Positions 43,780-52,554 of a stretch of DNA of 64,000 nt are shown here, in pieces (position 1 is the stretch's first letter; each line of letters opens with the position of its first letter). The DNA is from Nocardioides marmoriginsengisoli (GTDB lineage: Bacteria; Actinomycetota; Actinomycetes; Propionibacteriales; Nocardioidaceae): contig NZ_RJSE01000006.1 of the NCBI RefSeq assembly GCF_003725695.1, positions 124,154 through 188,153 of the forward strand, given 5' to 3'. Position numbers and translations under genes: made by a program. A model generated the notes under the pieces. It was given only the letters and a program-made list of their open reading frames with translations. It made no database searches and was not told where the DNA came from.

Positions 43780-45371
43780 GACTCGTCGTCCTCGTTCCCT
43801 GATTCGTTCTCCGGGCCGTCTTCCGGTTCGTTCCCTGGGTCGCCGATCGTGTAGACGACCGGTCCGTCCGAGTGCTCCGGCTGGGCGTCGGTCCAATCCT
43901 CGTCGAAACGGGACTCCTGGTCGAAGCGACGCGCCACGTCGGCGCGGGTCTCGGTCTCGCCGCGCTCGGGCATCCGCTCGTCGATCGCCCGGCGACGGCC
44001 GGCGGCGGGGCGCTCCTCGCGGAACCGCTCGTCCTCACCACGGCGGCCGAGCATCTCGGCACCGCCGGCGTCGAGGCCGGGCTTGAAGTCGAAGACCACG
44101 GCGTTGTCGGGGTGCCCGATCAGGACCGGGTCGCCCTCCCGGGCGCCGAGCTCGATCAGCTTGGTCTCGACGCCGAGCCGGTTGAGCCGGTCCGCCAGGA
44201 AGCCGACGGCCTCCTCGTTGCTGAAGTCGGTCTGCTTGATCCAGCGCTCGGGCTTGACGCCGCGCACCCGCCAGCCCTCGCCGGTCTCCGTGATGGTGAA
44301 CTCCTCGCCGGAGCCCTTCGGGGTCGGCCGGATGATGATCCGCTCGGCCTGCTCGACCACGCGCTCGCTGCGCGCCTTCGTCACCAGCGCGGCCATCGCG
44401 AAGGTCAGCTCCTTGAGGCCCTCGTGGCTCATCGCGCTGATCGCGAAGACCGGCCAGCCGCGCTGGGCGATCTCCTCGCGGACGATCTCGGCCATGTCGC
44501 GCCCGTCGGGCAGGTCGGCCTTGTTCAGGGCGACCAGCCGCGGACGGTCCTCCAGCCCGCCGTACTTGGCGAGCTCGCTCTCCATGATGTCCAGGTCCTC
44601 GACCGGGTTCCGGCCGGGCTCGAGGGTGGCCAGGTCGATCACGTGCAGCAGGGCCGCGCAGCGCTCGATGTGGCGCAGGAAGTCGTGGCCCAGACCGCGG
44701 CCCTCGCTGGCGCCCTCGATCAGGCCGGGCACGTCCGCGACGGTGAACACGGTGTCGCCGGCCTTCACCACGCCGAGGTTCGGGACCAGGGTGGTGAACG
44801 GGTAGTCGGCGATCTTCGGCCGGGCGCGGCTGATCGCGGCGATCAGGCTGGACTTGCCGGCCGACGGGAAGCCGACCAGACCGATGTCGGCGACGACCTT
44901 GAGCTCGAGGCCGATCGTGCGCTCCTCGCCGGGCTCGCCGAGCAGGGCGAAGCCGGGGGCCTTGCGCTTGGCCGAGGCGAGCGCGGCGTTGCCGAGACCC
45001 CCGCGACCGCCCTGGGCGATCACCATCTCGGTGCCGGCGCCGACCAGGTCGGCGATGACCTCGCCACCCTCAGTCACCACGGTGCCGTCCGGGACCGGGA
45101 GGACCAGGTCCTCGCCGTGGCCGCCGTTCTTGTGGTCGCCGGCGCCGTGGCCGCCGTGGGTCGCCTGGCGCTTGGCCTTGTGGTGGTAGTCGATCAGGGT
45201 GGTGACGTCGGGGTCGACGCGCAGGATGATCGAGCCGCCCGGGCCGCCGTTGCCGCCGTCGGGCCCGCCGAGCGGCTTGAACTTCTCGCGGTGCACCGAG
45301 GCGACGCCGTTGCCACCACGGCCCGCGCTGACGTACAGCGTGACCTGGTCCACGAACGTGGGGACTGCCAT
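43776..45371 (-). CDS. obgE: GTPase ObgE/CgtA
   Basis: 531 aa. Glycine-rich Obg fold (about 1-158), then the GTPase domain with G1 [10 protein letters not shown]2 YPFTTL, G3 DVPGLIEGA and G4 NKAD, then an OCT domain (about 345-430) and a long acidic tail ending GNEDDES. It binds the 50S subunit and links ribosome assembly to growth state. The acidic tail of about 90 residues is longer than in E. coli but common in actinobacteria. The ribosome site GGAAGGAG precedes ATG 45371. Confidence 0.97.
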   Translation of the reverse strand: MAVPTFVDQVTLYVSAGRGGNGVASVHREKFKPLGGPDGGNGGPGGSIILRVDPDVTTLIDYHHKAKRQATHGGHGAGDHKNGGHGEDLVLPVPDGTVVTEGGEVIADLVGAGTEMVIAQGGRGGLGNAALASAKRKAPGFALLGEPGEERTIGLELKVVADIGLVGFPSAGKSSLIAAISRARPKIADYPFTTLVPNLGVVKAGDTVFTVADVPGLIEGASEGRGLGHDFLRHIERCAALLHVIDLATLEPGRNPVEDLDIMESELAKYGGLEDRPRLVALNKADLPDGRDMAEIVREEIAQRGWPVFAISAMSHEGLKELTFAMAALVTKARSERVVEQAERIIIRPTPKGSGEEFTITETGEGWRVRGVKPERWIKQTDFSNEEAVGFLADRLNRLGVETKLIELGAREGDPVLIGHPDNAVVFDFKPGLDAGGAEMLGRRGEDERFREERPAAGRRRAIDERMPERGETETRADVARRFDQESRFDEDWTDAQPEHSDGPVVYTIGDPGNEPEDGPENESGNEDDES

Positions 45372-45397
45372 CGGTACTCCTTCCGAACAATTACGAA

Positions 45398-45425
45398 GGG
45401 CGCCCCTGGCAGATCAGGGACGCCC
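45398..45425 (-). promoter_or_regulatory. Hairpin between rpmA and obgE
   Basis: On the minus strand GGGCGTCCCTG pairs with CAGGGGCGCCC around ATCTGC, with one G-U pair. It is followed by TTCGTAATT, a weak T-run, so it could be an attenuator or partial terminator between ribosomal protein genes and obgE. Confidence 0.5.
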
Positions 45426-45462
45426 AACGGTGGAACTTGGGTTTGCTACGAAGCGTCCGCCC

Positions 45463-45717
45463 TCAGGCCGACGGGACGATGTTGATCACGCGGCGACCAC
45501 GACGGGTGCCGAACTCGACGTTGCCCGCGACCAGCGCGAACAGGGTGTCGTCACCGCCGCGGCCGACACCGGCGCCGGGGTGGAAGTGCGTGCCCCGCTG
45601 GCGAACGATGATCTCGCCGGCGTTGACCAGCTGGCCGCCGAAACGCTTCACGCCGAGACGCTGGGAGTTGGAGTCGCGACCGTTCTTGGTGGACGCTGCG
45701 CCCTTTTTGTGTGCCAT
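45463..45717 (-). CDS. rpmA: 50S ribosomal protein L27
   Basis: 84 aa. Starts [20 protein letters not shown] and contains [20 protein letters not shown] and [20 protein letters not shown]. Its N-terminus reaches the peptidyl transferase centre. It follows rplU by 47 bases and precedes obgE, the usual order. Confidence 0.98.
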   Translation of the reverse strand: MAHKKGAASTKNGRDSNSQRLGVKRFGGQLVNAGEIIVRQRGTHFHPGAGVGRGGDDTLFALVAGNVEFGTRRGRRVINIVPSA

Positions 45718-45764
45718 GAGTTCAGTCCTTGGTTATCGGAGCCGGTGCTGGAGCTGGGGGGCCG

Positions 45765-46067
45765 TCAGGCCTTGATGTCGGTGACCTTGACCTGGGTGTA
45801 CTTCTGACGGTGACCCTGGCGCTTCTTGTAGCCGGTCTTGTTCTTGTACTTCTGGATGACGATCTTCGGGCCCTTGGTGGCGCCGAGGACCTCGACGGTC
45901 ACGGCGGCCTTGTCGAGGCCGGAAGCGGTGACCTTCTCGCCGTCGACAAGCATGACGACCGGCAGCTTCAGGGACGCGCCCACAGCCTCTTCGGTTTTGT
46001 CGATCTCGATGACATCGCCAACAGCAACCTTCTGCTGCTTGCTGCCACTACGCACGATCGCGTACAC
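45765..46067 (-). CDS. rplU: 50S ribosomal protein L21
   Basis: 100 aa. Starts [20 protein letters not shown] and ends with [20 protein letters not shown]. It binds 23S rRNA. First gene of the rplU-rpmA-obgE-proB unit, served by the promoter at 46185-46214 with a leader of roughly 110 nt. Confidence 0.98.
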   Translation of the reverse strand: MYAIVRSGSKQQKVAVGDVIEIDKTEEAVGASLKLPVVMLVDGEKVTASGLDKAAVTVEVLGATKGPKIVIQKYKNKTGYKKRQGHRQKYTQVKVTDIKA

Positions 46068-46184
46068 GGCGGACTCACTCTCTTCGTCGGATCACATCTG
46101 GGGGTCCGGTGGCACAGCGGTCTCCGTCGTACTGGAGAGGAGTCGTGTCACACGGAAAGGGTGCGCTCAGCACACCGAGGGTCA

Positions 46185-46214
46185 ACTTTACGGGTACGCC
46201 GCCCGCAGGGTCAA
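46185..46214 (-). promoter_or_regulatory. Housekeeping promoter of rplU-rpmA
   Basis: TTGACC (minus strand, 46209-46214), 18-base spacer, TAAAGT (46185-46190). This is the best sigma-70-type promoter seen in the window. Confidence 0.7.
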
Positions 46215-46258
46215 AACGAGGCCTCCGGGGCGACGTACGTCACACCTCGGCGACGAAT

Positions 46259-46264
46259 TAACTT
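46259..46264 (+). promoter_or_regulatory. -10 element of the MFS/MarR unit
   Basis: TAACTT, then seven bases, then GTG 46272. The surrounding TTAACTTAACCGATGTGAAC is AT-rich and partly palindromic, where the downstream MarR could bind. Confidence 0.4.
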
Positions 46265-46271
46265 AACCGAT

Positions 46272-48020
46272 GTGAACTACCTTGGAGAGGTGACCCAGAG
46301 CCCCACCGCCACCCGTCCCCGCCGGTTCGACCGCGACCACCCGCACTACCGCTGGATCGCGCTGTCGAACACCACCATCGGCATGCTGATGGCGACGATC
46401 AACTCCTCGATCGTGATCATCTCGCTGCCGGCGATCTTCCGCGGCATCGAGCTCAACCCGCTGGAGCCGGGCAACGTCAGCTACCTGCTCTGGATCATCA
46501 TGGGCTTCCTGGTGGTCTCCGCGGTCCTCGTGGTCACGCTGGGCCGGCTCGGCGACATCTACGGCCGGGTCAAGATGTACAACCTCGGCTTCGCGGTCTT
46601 CACGGTGTTCTCGGTGCTGCTCTCCGTCGACCCGTTCCACGGCGGCGCCGGTGCCTGGTGGCTGATCCTGATGCGGGTCGGCCAGGGCGTCGGCGGCGCG
46701 ATGCTGTTCGCGAACTCGACCGCGATCCTCACCGACGCCTTCCCGGCCCACCAGCGCGGGATGGCGCTGGGCATCAACCAGGTCTCCGCGATCGCCGGCT
46801 CGTTCCTGGGCCTGATCATCGGCGGCGTGCTCTCCGAGTGGCACTGGCGCGCGGTGTTCTGGGTGAGCGTCCCGATCGGCATCCTGGGCACCCTCTGGGG
46901 CTACCGCTCGCTGGTCGAGCTCGGCGAGCGGCGGAAGGCCAAGCTGGACATCCCCGGGAACCTCGCCTTCGCCGTCGGCCTGACCTCGCTGCTGGTCGCG
47001 ATCACCTACGGGATCCAGCCGTACGGCGACCACGCCACCGGCTGGTCGAGCCCGTGGGTCCTCGGCGGCATCGCCCTCGGCGTGGTGCTGCTGGTCGCCT
47101 TCGTGGCGATCGAGAAGCGGGTCGAGCACCCGATGGTCTCGATCGACCTCTTCCGGATCCGGGCGTTCAGCCTCGCCAACGTCGCCGGGCTGATGGCCTC
47201 GATCGGCCGGGGCGGGCTGCAGTTCATGCTGATCATCTGGCTGCAGGGCATCTGGCTGCCGCTGCACGGGTACTCCTACGAATCCACTCCCCTGTGGGCC
47301 GGCATCTACCTGCTCCCGCTGACGATCGGCTTCCTGGTCGCGGGGCCGGTCTCCGGCTGGCTCTCGGACCGGTACGGCGCCCGCTACTTCTCGACCGGCG
47401 GCTCGTTGCTGGTCGCGGCGACCTTCGTGCTGCTGCTGGCGATCCCGGTGGACTTCGACTACTGGATGTTCGCGGTGATCCTGCTGCTGAACGGGATCGG
47501 CTCCGGACTCTTCACCGCCCCGAACACGACCGCGGTGATGAACTCGGTCCCGGCGCACGAGCGCGGCGCTGCCTCGGGCGTCCGGGGCACGGTCTTCAAC
47601 TCGGGCTCGTCGCTCTCGATCGGTGTCTTCTTCTCGCTGATGGTCGTCGGGCTCGCCAACGTGCTCCCCCGCACCCTGACCGACGGTCTGACCGGGCAGG
47701 GCGTCCCGCACCAGGTGGCGGCCGACGTCGGGAACCTGCCGCCGGTCGGCTCGTTGTTCGCGTCCTTCCTGGGCTACAACCCGATCGAGTCGCTGCTCGC
47801 CCCGACCGGGACGCTCGAGCACCTGCCCGCGGCGAACGCCGACACCCTGACCGGCAAGGAGTTCTTCCCGAACCTGATGTCCGGGCCGTTCCACGACGGC
47901 CTGGTGATCGTGTTCCTGACCGCCGCCGCGATGATGCTGATCGCCGCGATCGCCTCCTGGTCCGCGGGCGGCAAGTACGTCCACGACGACTCCGCCGGCG
48001 AAGCGCTGGGGCGCGCGTGA
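46272..48020 (+). CDS. MFS drug/proton antiporter (DHA2, 14-helix type)
   Basis: 582 aa. Helix-rich with the MFS A-loop motif GRLGDIYGRVKMYN, motif B MRVGQGVGGAMLFANSTAIL, motif C-like GINQVSAIAGSFLGLIIGG and a second-half GWLSDRYGARYFSTGG. Such pumps export drugs or metabolites. GTG 46272 fits a leaderless start; GTG 46290 sits directly against GGAGAG and is less likely. It overlaps the downstream MarR gene (GTGA), a classic self-regulated efflux unit. Confidence 0.9.
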   Translation: MNYLGEVTQSPTATRPRRFDRDHPHYRWIALSNTTIGMLMATINSSIVIISLPAIFRGIELNPLEPGNVSYLLWIIMGFLVVSAVLVVTLGRLGDIYGRVKMYNLGFAVFTVFSVLLSVDPFHGGAGAWWLILMRVGQGVGGAMLFANSTAILTDAFPAHQRGMALGINQVSAIAGSFLGLIIGGVLSEWHWRAVFWVSVPIGILGTLWGYRSLVELGERRKAKLDIPGNLAFAVGLTSLLVAITYGIQPYGDHATGWSSPWVLGGIALGVVLLVAFVAIEKRVEHPMVSIDLFRIRAFSLANVAGLMASIGRGGLQFMLIIWLQGIWLPLHGYSYESTPLWAGIYLLPLTIGFLVAGPVSGWLSDRYGARYFSTGGSLLVAATFVLLLAIPVDFDYWMFAVILLLNGIGSGLFTAPNTTAVMNSVPAHERGAASGVRGTVFNSGSSLSIGVFFSLMVVGLANVLPRTLTDGLTGQGVPHQVAADVGNLPPVGSLFASFLGYNPIESLLAPTGTLEHLPAANADTLTGKEFFPNLMSGPFHDGLVIVFLTAAAMMLIAAIASWSAGGKYVHDDSAGEALGRA

Positions 48021-48445
48021 GCACCCCGGCGAACGACGACACCGCCCGGCTGTACCTGGCGATCGGGCGCCTCAACCGCGCCCTGCGCCGCGACGCGCGG
48101 GAGGCGCTGGTGGGGCACGGCGGGCTGAGCGCGCTGGCCAGCCTGATCGCCGACGGGCCGCAACGGGCCGGAGCCCTGGCGGTCGTCGAAGGCGTCACCG
48201 CGCCGGCGATGACCCGGATCCTGAACTCGCTCGAGTCCCTCGGGTACGTCGTCCGCACCCCGGACCCCGCCGACCGGCGTGCCTCCGTGGTCGCCGCCAC
48301 CCCTGCGGGCGAGGCGCTGGTGCTGCACGGCCGGGCCGCCCGCCTCCAGGCCCTCCAGGAGCGCCTCGACCAGCTCGACGAGAGCTCGCGTCACGCCCTG
48401 GTGGCGGCGCTGGGTGCCCTGGAGGAGCTCACCCGCGAGGGATAG
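48017..48445 (+). CDS. MarR-family transcriptional regulator
   Basis: 142 aa. The winged helix shows QRAGALAVVEGVTAPAMTRI, LNSLESLGYVVRTPDPADRR and ASVVAATPAGEALV. It probably represses the overlapping MFS pump gene until a ligand binds. Its TAG stop directly abuts the convergent rne stop (48446), leaving no space for a terminator between them. Confidence 0.92.
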   Translation: MSTPANDDTARLYLAIGRLNRALRRDAREALVGHGGLSALASLIADGPQRAGALAVVEGVTAPAMTRILNSLESLGYVVRTPDPADRRASVVAATPAGEALVLHGRAARLQALQERLDQLDESSRHALVAALGALEELTREG

Positions 48446-51400
48446 TCAGCGCTTGCGCGAGCCCTTCTTCTTGACCGGGACGTGGAAGACCGGGGCGGCG
48501 TCACCGTCGGCAGCGTCGTCCTCGATCGCGTCGCCCTCGGCGTCGTCCGGGGTCTCCTCGGACGCGACCTCCGGGGTCTCCTCGACGGGAACCTCCTGCT
48601 CGGCGGCAGGCGCCTCGACCTCGGGGACCTCGACCTCGGGGACCGCGGTGTCGGTGACCGCCGGTCCGGCCGGACGTCCGGCGGCGCGACGACGACGGGT
48701 GGTCGTGACGACTACGGGCGCGGGCGCCTCGACAACCGGCTCCGCAGCCGGCTCAGCCTCGACCTCGGGCTCGTCGGCGGCTCCTTTGGGCGTAGCGTCC
48801 GCAGCCGGCGTCTCGTCGGCAGGCGTCTCGTCCGCGGCTGCCGCCTCCGCAGGCGCTTCGTCCGCAGGTGCCGCCTCGGCCTTGGGCGCACCAGCACGCC
48901 GCGACGAACGGCGGCGGGTGGTGGCCGGAGCCGTCTCCGCGACCGTCTCGGTGCCTTCGGTGCTCTCGGTGGCTTCGGTGCTCTCGACGACGGCGTCCTC
49001 GACCACTCCGGCGACCTGGGCCAGCTCGTCCTCGGTGTGCGGCTTGCTGCCGGCCAGCGCCATCGGCGACGGAACCGACGGCTCCGCCGGCGGAGCCGCT
49101 TCCTCGGCACCGCGGTTGCGACCGCGCCCGCCGCGGTTGCGACGACCGCCGCGCGGCTCGTCACCCCCGCCGCCCATGCCGCCGCCCATCCCGACGCTGC
49201 GGTTGCTCGGCTCGATCGGCTCCTCGTGCACGATGATGCCGCGGCCCTTGCAGTGGTCGCAGTCCTCGCTGAAGGCCTCGATCAGGCCGGTACCGATCCG
49301 CTTGCGGGTCATCTGCACCAGGCCGAGCGAGGTGACCTCGGCGACCTGGTGACGGGTGCGATCGCGGCCCAGGCACTCGACCAGGCGACGCAGCACCAGG
49401 TCGCGGTTGGACTCGAGCACCATGTCGATGAAGTCGATGACGATGATGCCGCCGATGTCGCGCAGCCGGAGCTGGCGGACCATCTCCTCGGCGGCCTCGA
49501 GGTTGTTCTTGGTGACCGTCTCCTCGAGGTTGCCCCCGGAGCCGGTGAACTTGCCGGTGTTGACGTCGACGACGGTCATCGCCTCGGTCCGGTCGATCAC
49601 CAGCGAGCCGCCCGAGGGCAGCCAGACCTTGCGGTCGAGTCCCTTGTTGATCTGCTCGTCGATCCGGTACGACGCGAAGACGTCCTTCCCGTCCGCCGCC
49701 TCGTACTTCTCCAGGCGCTCGGCCAGGTCCGGGGCGACGTCCTTGACGTACCCCTCGACCAGCTTCCAGGCGTCGTCGCCCTGGACGACCAGCTTGGCGA
49801 AGTCCTCGGTGAAGAGGTCCCGGACGACCTTGAGGGTCAGGTCCGGCTCGCCGTACAGCAGGTCCGGCGACTTGCCGGCGGCGACCTTCTTCTCGATGTC
49901 GGCCCAGCGAGCGGTCAGCCGCTCGACGTCCTGGGTCAGCTCCTCCTCGGAGGCGCCCTCGGCGGCGGTCCGCACGATCACGCCGGCGGTGTCCGGGACG
50001 ATCTCCTTGAGCAGCGTCTTGAGCCGGTTCCGCTCGGTGTCCGGCAGCTTGCGGGAGATGCCGGAGGTGTTGCCGTCCGGGACGTAGACCAGGAAGCGGC
50101 CCGGCAGGCTGATCTGGCCGGTCAGCCGGGCGCCCTTGTGGCCGACCGGGTCCTTGGTGACCTGCACCAGGATCGTCTGGCCGGACTTGAGCACCGACTC
50201 GACCTTGCGCGGCTGGCCGTCCTTGTGGCCGAGCGCGCCCCAGTTCACCTCACCGGCGTACAGGACCGCGTTGCGACCCTTGCCGATGTCGATGAACGCA
50301 GCCTCCATCGACGGGAGCACGTTCTGCACCCGGCCGAGGTAGATGTTGCCGATCAGCGAGGTCTGCGACTCCCGGGCGACGTAGTGCTCGACGAGGACCT
50401 TGTCCTCGATCACGGCGATCTGGGTCAGGTCCTTGCGCTGGCGGATCACCATCACCCGCTCGACCGCCTCGCGGCGGGCCAGGAACTCGGCCTCGCTGAC
50501 GATCGGCGCCCGGCGACGACCGGCCTCGCGGCCCTCGCGGCGGCGCTGCTTCTTCGCCTCGAGACGCGTCGAACCACCGATGCTGGTGATCTCGTCCTCG
50601 GGGTTGCGCGGCTTGCGCTCCCGGGTGCGCGTCCTGCGGGTCGGGGCGTCGCCGGAGTCGTCCTTGCCGGAACCGTCCTTGGCGTCGTCGTCCTGCTCGT
50701 CGCCGTCGGAACCTTCGGCGTCGGCGCCACGACGACGGCGACGTCCACCGCGACGACGGCGACGGCGCGGCCCGCCCTCCCCGCTCTCGGTCTCGTCACC
50801 CTCGGCGTCCGGGGTGGTCTCGGTCGGCTCCTCGGCGGCGTCCTCGGCCGGCTCCTCGGAGTCGTCGGCGCCCTTCGCGGCCGCGGCCTTCTTCGCCGGA
50901 GCCTTCTTGGCCGCGCGCTTGCGTGCCGGCGCCTTGGGGGCCTCGCCGTCCGTGGTCTCCGCGTCCGCGGCCGGTGCGTCCGTGACCGGCGCATCGGCGG
51001 ACTCGTTCGCGTCGGTCGCCTCGGCGGCCGGCTTCGCCGCCGCCTTCTTGGCGGCGCGCTTGCGGGCCGGTGCCTTCTCCGGCACCTGGAAGAGCACCAT
51101 CGGGGCGGCTGCCGTCGCGGCCGGCTCCTCGGCCGTCTCGGACGTACTCTCCGCAGCGACCTCGGTCGCGGCGGCCGGCTTCGCCGCCGCCTTCTTGGCG
51201 GCGCGCTTGCGGGCGGGCGCCTTGGGGGCCTCGTCGGCCCCGGAGCCAGCCTCAGGACCAGCCTCCGGGCCAGCCTCGGCATCCGCGGACTCGGCCGGCG
51301 CGGCGGCCTTCTTCGCGGCCTTCTTGGCGGTGGTCTTCTTCGCAGCCTTCTTCGCGGTGGCCTTCTTGGCGGCCTTCTTCGCGACCGGCGCCTCGGTGGT

Positions 51401-51499
51401 GCTCTCGGCACTGTTCTCCGGGCTGTTCTCCGGGGCGCTCACCGGAGCGGATTCCGCGGTGGTGCTGGTGTTCTCATCGGGGGTTTCTACGTCGAGCAT
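48446..51499 (-). CDS. rne: Ribonuclease E/G
   Basis: 1017 aa. The N-terminal ~300 residues are low-complexity, with KKAAKK runs, three KAPARKRAAKK cassettes (near 93, 142 and 188) and an Arg-rich patch. The S1 domain starts near residue 380 (GNIYLGRVQNVLPSMEAAFI). Catalytic aspartates are in VVDVNTGKFTG and IVIDFIDM; the zinc link is CDHCKGRG. An acidic/proline-rich tail follows with a KKKGSRKR end. It cleaves single-stranded AU-rich RNA and matures rRNA/tRNA. The catalytic core is embedded between two disordered arms, as usual in actinobacteria. Confidence 0.97.
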   Translation of the reverse strand: MLDVETPDENTSTTAESAPVSAPENSPENSAESTTEAPVAKKAAKKATAKKAAKKTTAKKAAKKAAAPAESADAEAGPEAGPEAGSGADEAPKAPARKRAAKKAAAKPAAATEVAAESTSETAEEPAATAAAPMVLFQVPEKAPARKRAAKKAAAKPAAEATDANESADAPVTDAPAADAETTDGEAPKAPARKRAAKKAPAKKAAAAKGADDSEEPAEDAAEEPTETTPDAEGDETESGEGGPRRRRRRGGRRRRRGADAEGSDGDEQDDDAKDGSGKDDSGDAPTRRTRTRERKPRNPEDEITSIGGSTRLEAKKQRRREGREAGRRRAPIVSEAEFLARREAVERVMVIRQRKDLTQIAVIEDKVLVEHYVARESQTSLIGNIYLGRVQNVLPSMEAAFIDIGKGRNAVLYAGEVNWGALGHKDGQPRKVESVLKSGQTILVQVTKDPVGHKGARLTGQISLPGRFLVYVPDGNTSGISRKLPDTERNRLKTLLKEIVPDTAGVIVRTAAEGASEEELTQDVERLTARWADIEKKVAAGKSPDLLYGEPDLTLKVVRDLFTEDFAKLVVQGDDAWKLVEGYVKDVAPDLAERLEKYEAADGKDVFASYRIDEQINKGLDRKVWLPSGGSLVIDRTEAMTVVDVNTGKFTGSGGNLEETVTKNNLEAAEEMVRQLRLRDIGGIIVIDFIDMVLESNRDLVLRRLVECLGRDRTRHQVAEVTSLGLVQMTRKRIGTGLIEAFSEDCDHCKGRGIIVHEEPIEPSNRSVGMGGGMGGGGDEPRGGRRNRGGRGRNRGAEEAAPPAEPSVPSPMALAGSKPHTEDELAQVAGVVEDAVVESTEATESTEGTETVAETAPATTRRRSSRRAGAPKAEAAPADEAPAEAAAADETPADETPAADATPKGAADEPEVEAEPAAEPVVEAPAPVVVTTTRRRRAAGRPAGPAVTDTAVPEVEVPEVEAPAAEQEVPVEETPEVASEETPDDAEGDAIEDDAADGDAAPVFHVPVKKKGSRKR

Positions 51500-51556
51500 G
51501 GAGCTCTCCTCATGCAGGGAGCACCGGCGTACGCCGTCACTGCCCTGCGGGTCACA

Positions 51557-51583
51557 GCTGCTCGGTGTCGGACACCGAGCAGC
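51557..51583 (-). promoter_or_regulatory. Long hairpin in the rne upstream/leader region
   Basis: GCTGCTCGGTGT (51557-51568) and ACACCGAGCAGC (51572-51583) form a perfect 12-bp stem with a three-base loop, 58 bases upstream of the rne ATG. It could be an autoregulatory leader element or a terminator for the gene at 51704; no long T-run follows on the minus strand. Confidence 0.6.
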
Positions 51584-51678
51584 AAAAGCCTGTCAGTCGG
51601 CGACGACACCCTCCGTGTCATTTACGTCGAACGAGGAACTCACTGGTCACCGACCGCGGTCGCGTGGCCGCCATAAGA

Positions 51679-51708
51679 GCTGAGGAGAGCTGTCACCTGC
51701 TCCTCAGC
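51679..51708 (-). terminator. Possible terminator at the end of the TIGR03936-type gene
   Basis: GCTGAGGAG and CTCCTCAGC form a 9-bp stem with a 12-base loop overlapping the stop codon at 51704. No T-run, so weak. Confidence 0.35.
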
Positions 51709-52456
51709 CGGCCGCGTCGCGGTCGGGTGCCAACGGGTCCCCCACCGTGCCGGTCCGGGAGTCCAAGGGTCCCTGTGCCAGTCGCTGCGCAAGCGCGGCG
51801 GAACTGGTACTGACACCCGAGATCTCCCGAAGCGCGGCGAGAACGTCGTCGGGTCTCACGGACGGGGTTCCGTGTCGCAAGACCACCCGCAGTATCGCAC
51901 ACGATTCGTCATCCGCCGCCGACTCGCCGCTGCTTCGCGCCTCCAGCTGCGCGATCGACGCCCGGGCGTCGAAGGTCCGCAGGCCCTTCTTGGTCATCCG
52001 CTCGACCACGACCTCCTCGGTCGCGAGCAGCTGCTCGACACCGGCGGCGAGGGCGTCCGGGTCTACCCCGTTGAGGGTGATCTCCCACTGCGAGGCCTCC
52101 AGCCGGTCGGCGAGCGACCCGCCCGCGCTGACCACCACCTCGAGCACGTCGAGGCCGTCGGGGAGGGACTCGTCGAGGGCGCGGGCGACGTCCGCCGGGT
52201 CGGTCACCTCGGCCAGCGCGATCTCCAGGTACTCGGCCTCGCTGGCGGCACCGGTCGGGCTGGCGCCGGCGTACGAGATCCGCGGGTGCGGGTTGAACCC
52301 GGACGAGTACGCCATCGGCACCCGGGCCCGGAAGATCGCGCGCTCGAACGCCCGGCTGAAGTCGCGGTGGCTGGTGAACCGGAGCCGGCCGCGCTTGGCG
52401 TACCGGATCCGGAGACGCTGGACGGGCGGGGCTTGCTGCTCGGGCTGTTCACGCAC
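51704..52456 (-). CDS. TIGR03936/DUF2344 radical-SAM-associated protein
   Basis: 250 aa. N-terminal LRIRYAKRGRLRFTSHRDFSRAFERAIFRA and FNPHPRISYAGASPTG are diagnostic. The family normally lies next to a TIGR03960 radical SAM/B12-binding gene; no such gene is in this window. Function not established, although linkage to rne and ribosomal genes suggests RNA or ribosome modification. It is encoded just upstream of rne on the same strand. Confidence 0.88.
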   Translation of the reverse strand: MREQPEQQAPPVQRLRIRYAKRGRLRFTSHRDFSRAFERAIFRARVPMAYSSGFNPHPRISYAGASPTGAASEAEYLEIALAEVTDPADVARALDESLPDGLDVLEVVVSAGGSLADRLEASQWEITLNGVDPDALAAGVEQLLATEEVVVERMTKKGLRTFDARASIAQLEARSSGESAADDESCAILRVVLRHGTPSVRPDDVLAALREISGVSTSSAALAQRLAQGPLDSRTGTVGDPLAPDRDAAG

Positions 52457-52554
52457 GGGTCGAGGCTACCGAGTGCCCGAGCTTGCTCGAGGTCGGGTGG
52501 CGGAGAACCCGTTGACGAGTGAAGCGAGGATCACGGGTGAAGGTTAGCCGCCGG

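Noticed and set aside
48482..51676. 1064-codon open frame antisense to rne
   Set aside because: Composition artefact of the Ala/Lys/Glu-rich RNase E arms; Leu/Gly/Arg-rich with no domain, and rne is unambiguous.
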